A stretch of DNA of 64,000 bases from Adiantum capillus-veneris (GCA_014529385.2 CM043964.1:101884087-101948086), one strand, 5' to 3'. Counted from the stretch's first letter, positions 12,443 through 23,976 are shown. The notes: generated from the letters alone by a model not told the origin. Translations and numbers: made by a program.

Positions 12443-12731
12443 GGGTGAAAGCATGTTAACTTGTCATGCTTTTTCATGTCCCGGACAATGCTAACTAGCA
12501 CAATTTTGGCATATGCTAACTAGTACAATAACTTGAGCTACATCTCCAAGATCTATGACATATGAGGTATTAGTAGAAAGCACTTGAAACAAGGAATCCA
12601 AATCTACAACCGCCGAAATTTTTTTATATTAATTGTAAAAAATTTACCGGACGCCCAACTTTTCGAAGATGTGCTAACTTGAAACTGCTAAGTAGCACAA
12701 AAAGCGCGACAGGTTAACATGCTTCCACCCC
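12443..12731. mobile_element. 289-bp MITE with TTA target-site duplication
   Basis: The left end reads GGGTGAAAGCATGTTAACTT and the right end, reverse-complemented, GGGGTGGAAGCATGTTAACC. The inverted terminal repeats extend about 30 bp with a few mismatches. The trinucleotide TTA directly flanks both sides (12440-12442 and 12732-12734). A 3-bp TTA duplication is typical of PIF/Harbinger (Tourist-like) elements. There is no coding capacity; inner copies of GCTAACTAGCAC-like motifs add sub-terminal symmetry. The insertion interrupts the gypsy remnant and is therefore younger. Confidence 0.8.
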
Positions 12732-13269
12732 TTATTGATATGGAGAGGATCAAGGAAGGTTCAAATCCCATATTAGCAAGTCAACCATGTTTGTGAGGAG
12801 TCTCGACCTATTGTTGCCAAACTAGTGAATATGACGGAAGGTCTAATGGATGAAGAAGAAGCCAATCTTGAGGGAAAATTAGGATTTAGATAGCAATTTG
12901 TATGGTGGATATGGAAGCAATTCAAAAGCGCTATTATATGGATGATGTCCCAACCAAGCCATGGTGGTCAGAAATGGATCTGAGTTTCAATGAGGTTCCA
13001 ATAAGGACATTGAATGTCTAGGTGAAGAGGGAAAATATGACCTAGTGCTAATGGAGTTGAAGAAGTTGTTACAACAGGAACATCAATTTGAGAAGCAGAT
13101 GGACAAAGTATTGTGAGTTCATGAAGATGCAATTCAACAAGTAAATCTTGGGACAAGGGACAAAATTAAACCTGTCAAGATATGTACAAATCTGGAAGAG
13201 TATTTCCAATTAGATCTTATAAAGCTGATGATGGAATTCATGGATATATTTGTATGGGACTATTGAGAT

Positions 13270-13850
13270 ATGAACGGTCTAGATCCCAAATTCTATCAAC
13301 ATTGTATCAATTTGGAGAAGGGTGTGGTTCCCACCAAGCAAGCTAGGTATCATATGAATCCAAATTATGCAAAACAACTGGAAGGAGAGTTAGATAGATT
13401 GTTAAAAAACGGAATTTTCCAATCCTTGTGGTCCCTAAAAAGAACAAGAAGTTGTGTACTATGTCAATTACTACAAGCTAAATGCAACTATGGTGCTGAA
13501 TATCTTTCCACTTTCATTTCCAGATTCTACCTTGGATGAAGTTGCAGGTCTACATATGTATTCTTTTGCAGATGGATACATTGGTTACAATCAAGTATGG
13601 ATGGCTTTGTAGATCAATCAAAGACGGCATTCATAATTGCATGGGGAGTATTTGCTTATACAGTTATGTGGTTTGGATTGAGAGATGCATTAAGTACTTT
13701 CCAAAGGGATATGCAAATATTTGGCCCATATTTCACAAATTTTATGATGCAAATTTTCTTGGATGATTTCTCTATATTTGGAGAAAAGTCAAAGCACTTG
13801 TATCACCTCCAGCTTTGTTTCAAACAGTGTCGAGGAAACTAGGTTAACAC
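13270..13850 (+). pseudogene. gypsy reverse transcriptase fragment
   Basis: The N-terminal RT region reads MNPNYAKQLEGELDRLLKNG, the usual entry to gypsy RT. After a frameshift the palm reads TAFIIAWGVFAYTVMWFGL, then STFQRDM and the catalytic box FLDDFSIFG at about 13752-13780. Both active-site aspartates survive. Frameshifts occur near 13440 and 13540. Confidence 0.82.
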
Positions 13851-14149
13851 TTAATCCAAAGAAGTGTGTGTTTGCTATGGCGAGTGGGATGTTATTGAGA
13901 CACATCATTTCCAAAGAAGAAATTACCAACAAAATTGTTGATATATTGCACCACCACCTGATTCACCAAAGACGATAAGATTTCTAGGACATTTGTGGTG
14001 GCATGGGTATCATTTGCAATTTTTGGCCCATATTGTGGTACCATTGAATGTGTTAGCACATGCAAATAATAAGGATTTTAAGTGGACTTTGGAATGCGTT
14101 ACCACCATTTGAAGATGATGTTGATCCAAGCACCAATCCTACCTTCTCG

Positions 14150-14530
14150 AGATTGGGGAATTTTTTTGATTTTTTCTTTTGCTTCCAACTTTGCAATTGG
14201 TAGTGTATTAACACAAGAAATAATTAATGGATGGTTTTGACCTATCTACTATGCTAGTAGAAGGATTTTTGTAGATGATAAATATTACTTGGTGACTAAA
14301 AGAGAATGTTTGGGAATGGTGTATTTGGTGAACATGTTTTGGTATTATTTGCTTGGGAAATTATTTTACTTTCATGTGGGTCACTCAAAAGTATTGTTCC
14401 TTGTGTGGTAGTAGAATTTGGTACTCCGACTAGCCCGGTGGATGATTTTTCTTTAGGAATTTGAGTTTGAAGTGGTGCATTGTCCTCATGTGCACAACAT
14501 GTAGTTGTTGCAGATTATCTGTCTTGATTG
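14150..14530 (+). pseudogene. gypsy RNase H and tether fragment
   Basis: Without regard to stops, the frame reads PIYYASRRIF near 14241, KRECLGMVYL, FWYYLLGKLFYFHVGHSK and FEFEVVHCPHVHN. These match the C-terminal half of gypsy RNase H and the sequence after it. Several TAG/TGA codons interrupt it. Confidence 0.7.
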
Positions 14531-14713
14531 GATTTAAGGGAAACACCAACTAGTGTCAAGGATGAATTGTCAGATAGGCATTTGTTTTGAGCACAGGTTA
14601 GAGAATATGGAATGACTATTGAAAATGCACAAAGTGACGAAGTTGTTCCAAACCCAGAAATCATTCCATGGACATGGTATGAAGAGATGATGTTCTTTTT
14701 GTAAGAAGGCATC

Positions 14714-14902
14714 ATGCAGATCCACTTAATTATGGATCAGGGAAGGAGACTGGCATTGAAGAGTAGCAAGTTTGAAATTTTACTGGGCCAATTGTATTAC
14801 AGAGATCTCAAGGATGTGCCGTTGTGGTGTGTTCTTGAACCAAAACAGCAAGTAATACTTGCAGAAGATGATGAAGGCATTTGCTATTGTGGACTCTTAT
14901 AA
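14714..14902 (+). pseudogene. gypsy integrase N-terminus fragment
   Basis: This 62-codon frame reads KFEILLGQLYYRDLKD...VILAEDDEGICYCG. It resembles the segment leading into the HHCC zinc finger of gypsy integrase (normally ...HEGICGGH). The remaining zinc finger and the catalytic core were not found downstream. Confidence 0.55.
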
Positions 14903-14905
14903 ATG

Positions 14906-15879
14906 GCTATACAATGCAGAGGTGGCCCTTTGAGCGGTGGAGATGGAGTTGTACAACCTCAAAACATAACTATTGTTGAGCAAGGAGGAGGACCAATTTC
15001 GGGGGGAAGTGGCAACCCAAACACATAGTGCTACCAAGTACAAGAGATTCTTCGAACACACTACATTTTTTTGAAACAATGTGCAAATTCCCTTAGTCTA
15101 TTTAATCATGCCTCTCCTTCTTGGTGGACACAGGCATCCACTTTGCTCCAACAACATTACCCTAGATATCAACCCTTTGCCCAGTTGAGGTCATATGTAA
15201 AACCCAATCCACCTCTCCCCCCTTGTTGATTTCTCTGATGGAGACTAAAAATTATGTATTATTGTGGCATCAAGTCCTCCATGCATGCCAAATATTATGC
15301 CAAAGTAACCTTAGTTCAGATACTGAGGGGGTGTGTGTCCTGATTTGAAAGGATGTAACCCTTCATATTGTCATGCAAATTACGATTCTATAAAAGATAG
15401 TCACTACCTAAACACGGTGTATGAGCTTATGTAGATCATTTTCATGGATGAAGATATGTGCTAGTAGTTCATGCATCTTCCTTATGTGTATGTGTATTGG
15501 TTTTGGTCTTCTGTACCATACCTATTGTGTGATATTGTTAAGCTCTATATTTGAGGTCTTGACATGACACGCGACAACATGCCTCTTTCTCAACTTTTGG
15601 AACAAAATTAATATCCCACACATATGTATACCAATTAAATATTACTAGTATGATACCGACAAGATTTAACCTTTTGTATAATAAACTACTATTACAAAAA
15701 TAAAACGATATTGGCATGCTACCAATATAATATCAGCATGTTAGGAGTATGATTTCCACATGTTACATCACTTGGTTTTTTGTTCTTGTGACCTATCAGT
15801 ATGATATCCGCATGCTAGAGTGCATGGTTTTCTATTTCGATGACTATTACCACTGTTGTCCTCTTGTGTCAAGTCTAAG
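14906..15879. other. no recognised gene
   Basis: This may hold further decayed gypsy sequence. Near 15.7-15.83 kb a short motif (ATGATATC(C/A)GCATG) recurs loosely. No coding sequence or RNA gene is supported. Confidence 0.4.
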
Positions 15880-16240
15880 GATCTAATTGATAAGTCACTT
15901 CCTTTTGGATTGTGAACAAGAAATGAAGGCAACACTAGCTAGTTGGGTGATTATAAAAGAAGACTATGTCCCATTTGGGACAAAGCATGCTTTGGAAATG
16001 GCTAGTAGAAATTGGCACCTCAAAGATGAGTGCTCCCCTTCTTCAAACAATTAAGAAGGGGATCTAATTGATAAGTCACTTCCTTTTGGATTGTGAACAA
16101 GAAATGAAGGCAACACTAGCTAGTTGGGTGATTATAAAAGGAGACTATGTCCCATTTGGGACAAAGCATGCTTTGGAAATGGCTAGTAGAAATTGGCACC
16201 TCAAAGATGAGTGCTCTGCTTCTTCAAAAAATTAAGAAAG
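15880..16240. repeat. 181-bp tandem duplication, two copies
   Basis: GATCTAATTGATAAGTCACT starts copies at 15880 and 16061. The copies are almost identical through CAAAGATGAGTGCTC. The near-identity implies a recent event. Confidence 0.9.
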
Positions 16241-16604
16241 GGAAGAAAAAAGAGAAAATCAATAACACAACAAAAGATGAGGCTGTATATATAGAATGGG
16301 AGGGGAGGGACCAAGGAGGAGTAGAGAGGGGAGGATGCCACACTTATTATCTCCTTTTACCATGATACATTACCAATGGTTGTATGGCACACCATTTTAC
16401 TAAGGTAGTTTTCTTCAAACAATTAAGAAGGGGAAGAAAAAAGAGAAAAGAAATAACACAACAAAAGATGAGGCTATATATATAGAATGGGAGGGGAGGG
16501 ACCAAGGAGGAGTAGAGAGGGGAGGATGCCACACTTATTATCTCCTTTTACCATGATACATTACCAATGGTTGTATGGCACACCATTTTACTAATGTAGT
16601 TTTC
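16222..16604. repeat. 191-bp tandem duplication, two copies, overlapping the previous one
   Basis: CTTCAAA(A/C)AATTAAGAA starts copies at 16222 and 16413. Each carries an AGAGAAAA run, the segment GAATGGGAGGGGAGGGACCA and ACCATGATACATTACCAATG. The CTTCAAACAATTAAGAAGG motif also ends the first unit of the preceding duplication, so the two duplications share a junction sequence. Confidence 0.9.
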
Positions 16605-17820
16605 TTGAGTGATGGCATGGACTATGCCATGGGTCTGGACCTGCTACGCAACATCCACATTAATATTGACCTAGAGACATTTGGAAAAATTAATCCTATT
16701 GCCAATCAATTGAGAGATAAATCCCTAAACCTATAGTGGGAGCTCCATGAACCATGGTTTGATGAACAAGAATTATAATATCTAAGTTGTATTATGTGAC
16801 TCGCTTTTTAGTGAATACTTATTTTGCTATTATTGCCATTTTTTGTATCATGCCTACAATGTGTAAAGGTAATCTTCAATGTCTTTAAAATACAATTGTG
16901 TACAGTTTTCCACTTAAATGAAAATTAAATGACATTATACTTTTGCACATTGCTCATAGACCAAATAAACTTAGTATAGTTTGAGTTGTATTTGATAGTA
17001 TAATAGCTATACATTGTGGTTGTATACTCCCAACAATTGTATTCATGTAACAATGAATAAATCAACCATTAGGAAAAGTATGAATCCTCTAGGGGCCCTT
17101 TGGGATTAAGGTTAAAGAGAGGCTATCCAATGAGAAGAGGGTGGTGGACACACTCTATGCCCTCAAAAAAGTAGGGGGACAAAGTAGTGTTGCATTTCTT
17201 AATGGCCTCTTACCTAGTGAGAAGGTGGAAGGTGGGGTGTGTGTGGGTGGGGGGGGGGGCTCTTGGAATCTCCAAGTTTCCCTCCTTTTTTATATGGTTA
17301 TGGAAAAACCCCAAAATTTTTAAAATTTTCAACTCTTATTTTCTTAAAACCCCCCTAAATCTATTTAATGGTCACAAAAGAATTTTTTGATCTCCAAAAG
17401 TCAAAACGTGCACCCAAAAACCCTAAAATTCAATTTTTTTTGAAAACTTTTGAAACGTCATATTTTACTATCCAATGTCCCCCCAAAACTATTCCTCAGT
17501 CAAAAAATGATTTTCTCTCTCTAGAACGCTTTTTCCAACCCCTCCTTGGTTGCAACCATCACACTCACGCTCTACTCCAACACTCTCTCTCTACACCAAG
17601 GCATATCCTCTCTCCTCCCCTCCCATCTCCCTTTGCCACACCAATCAAGGGTTATCCACCTTCTCCTATGTCCATTGCCACAACACTCCTCCCCCCCTCT
17701 GTCACTACCACCTCCCGTTGGCACACCAAGCAAAGTCATTCACTTTATCCCACCTACATTGTAGCAACAAGCAAGGTCCTCCTCCTCCTCCTAAATTTCT
17801 TTGTTCACCCATGGCCAGTT
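16605..17820. other. no recognised gene; low-complexity blocks
   Basis: A G-run lies at about 17249-17260, followed by an imperfect hairpin (CTTGGAATCTCCAAG). The stretch 17270-17530 is rich in A/T runs mixed with short C runs. It resembles the reverse complement of 21660-21850 in composition and in some wording, which could mean decayed terminal inverted repeats. Frames at 17368-17996 are CT-rich and probably spurious. Confidence 0.35.
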
Positions 17821-18985
17821 CTACTCCGCAAAGGTGGTCAAAGCATGAGGTCATAGCACTTGCATGCCACAACACAAGAGGTATAGATGGTGAGTGGGTG
17901 CCACAAGAGTTCACCAAAGGTGCTTGGGTATACATGCATCCATCTGCTATTGGCCCTCACCATGTGAAAAATTGTGCAAACTTGAATCATCATTAGAAAG
18001 AAAAGCTCCTTGGCTTCAAGAATCGCAAAGACAAGGGGGCCGTAGCCATTGTGCAACATGTTTTCTCAATGTCAAGCATGCAATTTCATCCACCAGCTCG
18101 ATTTCCAACACATTGCAAGTACATGTTTTCAAAATACAAAGCTGGGTGTGAAATCACAGTGGAATGTTCTTATGGATTCATACTTATGATTTTCCATGCA
18201 TTTATAATCATATTTCCATCCACATTGGTGGAGGAGCAGCCACTACATAGCCTCTCCAGCACATTCGATGCTATATATTTAGATATTGGAGCAACAATTT
18301 TGCCCAATGAAACTGGTTCAAAGAAGGATTTTCTTCTATTATCACTCCTATATTGTGCTTGCTTCTACACAAGGGTTTGGAAAGCTTGAACCCATCAAAG
18401 TATCTTCCTTATTAAGTATGGAGTGGCCATAGCCAAATTTGTGGTCGGTAGCACCTTTCAAGCAAAATATATAATAGATGTCCAAAACTCCTTGAAATAT
18501 TCTAAAGTTTCTAGGTCTGTGGGATTGAGTAGGTGTTTGCCTATTCAATGTTTCATGCATATCTTCAAAGAGTTAGGATTTGGGAGACTACCACAATGCT
18601 TGTATGTAAAGATGTGCATTATGAGGATTTAGGGAGGCTTTTAGAAGAGGAATGGGGTTTTGTGGAGGGCATGCACAATGGGGATAGGTACCGTTGTAAG
18701 GTTGGAGCTTCAGGTATTGGGATGTGCTATTTAAAATCCTGAACCTCCTTGTACATATGATTTCACTATGATCGTTGGATGTGCAAGCTTGGAGTGTGGA
18801 CTCCCTTACAGAGTGTAGATGACACTATTGCAAGCTTTGACATTGCAGTGAGGAGGCCAAATGATGTTTTGGAGGCTATCCAAGTGAACAAGCATTGGAC
18901 TCTCAGTAATGTGCGAGAAAATTTGGCTATTATGGGTTTTGAGGACCTCAACAAGCGCAATTTCGTTTACAAGGTCACAAGGTGA
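17821..18985 (+). pseudogene. unidentified decayed coding region
   Basis: Several plus-strand frames in succession look protein-like but resemble no family I can name. One at about 17815 reads RWSKHEVIALACHNTRG, with a spacing reminiscent of SANT/Myb-like DNA-binding domains. Later frames read EDLGRLLEEEWGFVEGMHNG near 18628 and IQVNKHWTLSNVRENLAIMG near 18880. Stops and frameshifts separate them. A Myb-like plus transposase arrangement (PIF/Harbinger) is possible, but no DDE motif was seen. Confidence 0.3.
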
Positions 18986-19619
18986 TAATCCTTCCACCAA
19001 ATTTTCACTTCATCAAAGTTTGACGATCATTGCCTACTTATTGTAATGAATGTTCGTAGATTGGGTAGAGAATGGAAGACAAAATGGAAGGTCCAGGAGG
19101 TTTGGAGCATGGATGGAACTATGCTATTGCTGTTATAGCTTTGCAACTCTTGCATTGTTTTTAAAAATCCCCTATGTAATCAATTTGCTTTGCTTCGGTA
19201 AATTTGAGACTTTGAATATAAATTTTCACTCTACAATGGATGTCAAACAACTTGTTTTTGAACCATCTTATTTATTATTGAAATCTAATCGTCACATTAA
19301 GACGAAAGTTTACTTTTGGTGAAAGTGCCTTTTTTAATAAAAAACATTTGTGTGAAAAAGGTGCCTTCTTTAAAAAAAGGGTCCATTATAAAAGGGGGGT
19401 TGCATAACTCATTCAAACCTTTCACTTTCGCAACCTTGAGCTCCTCCACTCTCTGTCTACACCGTAGGCTAGATCTGCATGTCTCCACAGCCTCTGTATC
19501 TGCACCCACATTGAATTTGGAGACAGTAGATACAAAACTCCCAATCATTTTGTCATTCCAAAATCATATGAGTACAAAAGCAAGGTCACGGTAATACAAA
19601 AAGATAGGTGTAACTTTGG

Positions 19620-19939
19620 CTAATGCTCAAATTCCCGTCGCAATCGGAGTGCAATCTGCATGTCCTTTGGTTGTATCATCACTCTCTTTGCATGTATGCG
19701 CATAGGTTGGTATCTTTCCACACAGAGATGATGTGAGGCTCTATAGCTTCTTGAATAGCCTCCAACGCCATTGCTTGCATTTTGTATTGATTGCCATAGA
19801 TTTGGAGCACTTCCTTCACCATGCGAGCAAAGGGATCTCGTCGAATTAGAAGCTCCATTGTCTTCTGGTAGTGCTGGATTTTTGAAAATGGCCTTGATAT
19901 TTTATGATGCTGCTGAGGTTGTCTAGGAGGCACTTGCAT
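19620..19939 (-). pseudogene. divergent histone H3-like gene, frameshifted
   Basis: The minus strand encodes the histone H3 fold. YQKTMELLIRRDPFARMVKE matches the alpha-N and alpha-1 segment ([20 protein letters not shown] in canonical H3). AIQEAIEP matches ALQEASEA. WKDTNLCAYMQR matches FEDTNLCAIHAKR. The frame then breaks: with a 2-base shift in a GAGAG run near 19688 it continues MIQPKDMQIALRLRR to a TAG at 19620-19622, matching the H3 C-terminus (MPKDIQLARRIRG). The N-terminal tail is short, Gln/Pro-rich and lacks the canonical ARTKQTARKS start. Loop 1 is the same length as in canonical H3, which argues against typical CENH3, but the divergence is strong. The histone-fold region shows no intron. 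Confidence 0.8.
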
Positions 19940-20425
19940 GTTTGCTGGTGGGCAGAGTTTGGGCTTATTGATTTTATTTTATTTGCAGATGTTTACATGC
20001 TTTGGTGTTGGATTTACCGCCTCTTTTGACTCATCCTCTCCCCTTGACTCCCAATCTTGTACTGCGGAGAGAGCACCCCATTGGCACCCCATCTTCCCTC
20101 CCACTGGCACCCCATTGTGGCTCTATGAGATCTAGATGGTCTTGCTTGCGATCGGTGGCACGATGGATGCTCCTTGTCAGACTCCGATGTTTGAAGACGC
20201 TCCTCTTCTAGGAATTTTCCAATGGCTTCATTGTGAAAGCATATTCAATGTGGAGCTTCAATAGCCTATGAAAAATGCGCATGAAGATAAAAATGTACAT
20301 TCGATAGAGGAAAGAGAAAGATTGGATTCCAAGCCCGGTCCTTTTGTGCACGATCTGGGGCATTGAGCATGGGACATCTCAAAATAGACGCTTCCCATTC
20401 TTTGCCTTCATCTTCAAAATCAAGA

Positions 20426-20854
20426 TTACCCTTGAGTGAAAAATGGACAAGGTAAGAGAGAAGAAGCCCCTTGTTTGTAGCCAAGCAAACACTTTATGGT
20501 CTTCAAGTCCCCACCTAGGTGCCACTCCACATCAAAGCTACCGAAACCCTCAACCTCCAAATTCACACCTGCAAGTTGGAAGCATATTACTTCTGTGATC
20601 CATGGAGTTCTCTCAAAAATCCATGAAAGTACTCCATTGGTCTCTTTGGGCACTTCAATAGCACCCAACCACTAAATATCTTTCTCTAATTGCACACTAA
20701 AAGATGGGGTGGGAGATGGCTCGACTAAATCCCTTTGCTTGGTTTGCAAAAGGGCCTGATTCATTAGAGTGACACTTAGCCTCTCTAACATTTCGCCTTT
20801 CACTATTTGACACTTATCGAGTTTCAACACAAAAGCGACCTTTGTGCCAAGCAA
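20426..20854 (-). pseudogene. unidentified coding fragment, possibly a captured gene piece
   Basis: Two minus-strand frames (20672-20854, then 20426-20668) read as one protein-like stretch with a stop between them: KLDKCQIVKGEMLERLSVTL, then SWIFERTPWITEVICFQLAG and GFGSFDVEWHLGGDLKTIKC. The composition looks genic and domain-like, but I cannot name the family. It lies less than 0.5 kb upstream of the H3-like pseudogene on the same strand. Confidence 0.35.
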
Positions 20855-21034
20855 GGGCGGTTCAATGCTTCTATGTCAAGGGTATGGATGGATGAAAACC
20901 TTTGCACAACCTAAGAAATCTGCAAAGGTTTCTTAGGTTGTGCCAAGCAAGGGCGGTTCAATGCTTCTATGGCAAGGGTATGGATGGATGGATAGAAGCA
21001 TTGAACCGCCCTTTGCAGATTTCTTAGGTTGTGC
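20850..21034. repeat. cluster of perfect short inverted and direct repeats
   Basis: Block A (AAGGGCGGTTCAATGCTTCT) occurs directly at about 20857 and 20949 and inverted at 20992-21012. The stem 20950-20970 / 20992-21012 is 21 bp and perfect, with a 21-base loop. A second perfect 15-bp hairpin pairs 20904-20918 with 20929-20943 around a 10-base loop. Inside it, AACCTTTGCA (20898-20907) can instead pair with TGCAAAGGTT (20921-20930). The same TTTCTTAGGTTGTGC block recurs at about 21020. No coding sequence is involved. Confidence 0.9.
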
Positions 21035-23976
21035 TCCACCCGAATGTGCAAGGGTTTCAATGGATGAAAACATGCGCTTGCACTCCCTTGCACCAAGGGG
21101 TGTTTCTTTCAAATATGTGATGGTGCTACATAATGTGGGTATCCTTTTTCCTAAATTTGTTGTTGGAGAGTTTAAACCTCCCTCTTAGAAGAGGTAATAA
21201 TTTCTTGTAATGCCACTGTCTTGAGCTGAAGAGCTTGACATTCGTGCATCCACGAATGCAAATAAGCACCTGCACCCATACACAGCCGCTTGCAATAGCC
21301 TAACAAGCCTGCTTCTCCCCTCCCAAGATATTGAAAAAATGTAAAGGATGGATGGAAGCGGCTTATAGGATCGTAAGGGTATAAATGGCCGTCCACCCAA
21401 ATGTCAACATTTGTCTCACCAGCGACACTACGTTCTTATGATGACCTTTGATCACCCTCACACGCGACCTTCGGTGCAAACGTCGTGGATAAGCGAATAT
21501 GTACGCTTTTGGTGTATGGAATAGGTGGTGTGGAGGCACACGATTCGTGATGTCCATAAGCACCATGGAAATTGTTGCGTGAGGAAGCAAAGGATGAAAA
21601 GAGAGAGGGAGGAAGATGGGAGGAGAGAAGGTGGCAGGGGGCAGAGGGAGAGAGTGGATAGGAGGAGGAGAGAACTTTTTTTAAAAAAAGATTTTGAAAA
21701 AATGGATTTTCAATGCTTGTAGGTGTAAAAAAAAGTCAAAAAATGATTTTTGGAGATGTATATATATTGGGGGGGAGTTTTAAGTCAAAAAAAAAGTAAA
21801 AATGACTTTTTTTGAAAAAAAGTCAAATTTTGGCTCTTAATGACCGACGTTTTTGATGATGTGGCCACACCCCTTTACTCCCTTCACTTTCAAAAAGCTA
21901 GAAAGAGAAAGTAACCTCTTAGGTCCACATCCTACACGTGTCTTACAAAAAGGCTAGAAAAGCCTACTCAAAACTAGCTTCTTGAATGCTCTTGTCTCGT
22001 TAACCCTATACAACATTAGCCTTAATTCTTAAAAATTAGGATTCCTTACAAGACCCATGCAAAGTCCATATATCTCCTAATGTAGGGTTAGACCCTCCTA
22101 TTCCGCTTTTGTTTTTTTGCAAATGTGTCTTCATTATGTCCGGATTTGTGGATGACAACTGTTGATGTGTATTGATATCTATGAGATGAAACAATCCATC
22201 CAACTAGACATTGTATGATTATCATCCTAAAAAAACTGGCTCATTCGTATAGACTCTAGCTCTCAAGATTTGGAAAAACCAAACATTGCCCTAGTCTATT
22301 CCACTTAATCTTATAACTGTGTTATCAAAGATCCACCAGTAGAGCGAGAGAGAGAGAGGGTGAGGAAAAAAAAGAGAGGATTCTCAACCCTGATGGAATT
22401 TCTCAGCGGACTCTCAAAAAGCGCTCTTCGGAGAGTGCGCGCCAGAAATATACATCCTATCAACAATACTGACAAAAGGATGGGGCTCTAACTAGGAAGT
22501 ATGCTTTAACTTGGAAGTAGATACACAATCCCTTTTCGCACTTCCTTGCATAGAAATTTCTTTTTAATCCCTCTCACGACCTACAAGCCATATTATCTAG
22601 AAAGTAAAATTATGACACAAAAAAGAAAAAAATGAATGAAAGAAAGAAATAATCCTTGCCAATTATCTAAAAAACAACAGCTATAGGCAAATCTATCTAT
22701 TCATTCTGTAGATCCTCCTTTAGTTGGTGCAATGTGCACATGGATCTTATCTTGAATGTGGCCAGGTGTTCACTGCTCATCCACACATCAATGTTTTGGA
22801 CGGGGTTCTCAGTATAATCATCCATTTTTTGATTTAAAGGGACCAATTCAAACCCCCAGATAATGCATCTGGATCCATACATAGTAGGACAAAAGAAAAG
22901 AAAACAATCATAAGAGCTGAGTAGCAAAAACAAACAAAAGCAAAGTGGAAAGAGCACTCAATAATTTAGTGTATACTAATACGAATCTCTTACATTTAGC
23001 TATGTGCATAGAAACGGAGGTGAAGCTCCTTGTGCATATAAACATGATGCACTAGTGTCGTCTTAAATCCAAAAAGCGTGAAATCTTTCACTCTTTCTTC
23101 TTGGTTTTTGTTCTCTCTTATAGTGGCAGGGTTATTTGAGGCTTAAAAAGGAGGAGAACCCCATCAAGATATGTTGATAGTAAAGGAATGTTAGAAAAGC
23201 ACAAAAGAACCATACAAAACCCTACATGTGAAATAGAGGCATATGAGTTTTTTCATTATAGTTCTTTTAAGCCTAAGGAGGAGGACCATGATTACGATAT
23301 TTGGAGACTCTCGGCTCGTAGGGGGCATGTTGTTTTCTATAAAGAGTGGATTCCCCAGCGTTATTGATAGAAAGAGTGGGAGGTGTGTGAAACTGGTATG
23401 GAACGAGGACTTCAATGAGACACCTATACAAATTCACATTTGAATTGGCTAAAGTTGTGAACCGGTAGACATGCCAAGGTAGAGGAGAAAGGTAAGGGAA
23501 GCTCTAAAGTTTTCAATTGAGCACTCAAGGTCGCGGTCAACCCAGCATGCAATTTCAAGAGACCTAATGTGCAATTTTATCATGTGTGTGCTTTCCTTCT
23601 ACGTGGATGTCACATCCAATGCATACAATCTATTATGCATTTGCTAGTACATAACTCAACCTTTCATGTGACGCCACAGCAAAAGCGAAGGAAGTTCTTG
23701 CTGAATCTCGATCTTTGAAGCAAAATAGTAAAAGAAGCCACAAATGTCAAGGAATGTTCTCACTCCAGCAAGACTCTTTGAGTGATTGTGACGGTTTTTG
23801 ATGCGTTCGACCATCGTGGCTAAAGGTAGTGGTTGGTTGTGTCGCTTTAATGAATGGCATTTGCATGACCTTAATAAGGCTTATTATATATACTACTAGC
23901 TACCACATGCATACTCATTTGAATTTTTTGCCACCGTGCCCTACTAGCTAACATGAGGGTTCGTTCCAGGAGGAAC
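21035..23976. other. intergenic DNA, no firm gene
   Basis: AT-rich runs with G/C tracts lie at 21.66-21.85 kb. A minus-strand frame at 22697-22870 ends NIDVWMSSEHLATFKIRSMC and could be a terminal exon, but nothing supports it beyond a clean frame. A purine-rich GAGAG patch lies near 22340-22380. Confidence 0.35.

Larger units (their letters stand above)
11300..14905 (+). mobile_element. Ty3/gypsy retrotransposon remnant, heavily decayed
   Basis: Fragments appear in gypsy order: protease (about 12.30-12.44 kb), RT (13.27-13.85 kb), RNase H (14.15-14.52 kb) and the start of integrase (14.71-14.90 kb). Every part is broken by stops and frameshifts, more heavily than the chromovirus at the right of the window, so it is older. 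No LTRs were found. The stretch 11.3-12.3 kb is probably gag/linker, but no zinc knuckle was seen. A 289-bp MITE splits the protease-RT interval. Confidence 0.75.

Noticed and set aside
17092-17110. GGGGCCCTTTGGGATTAAGG as a clear transposon terminus
   Set aside because: It resembles hAT or PIF ends, but no matching inverted end or target duplication was found near 21.9 kb.
18051-18389. DDE transposase in the 17.8-19 kb coding scraps
   Set aside because: No recognisable DDE/DDD catalytic spacing or PIF/Harbinger nuclease motif; left as unidentified.
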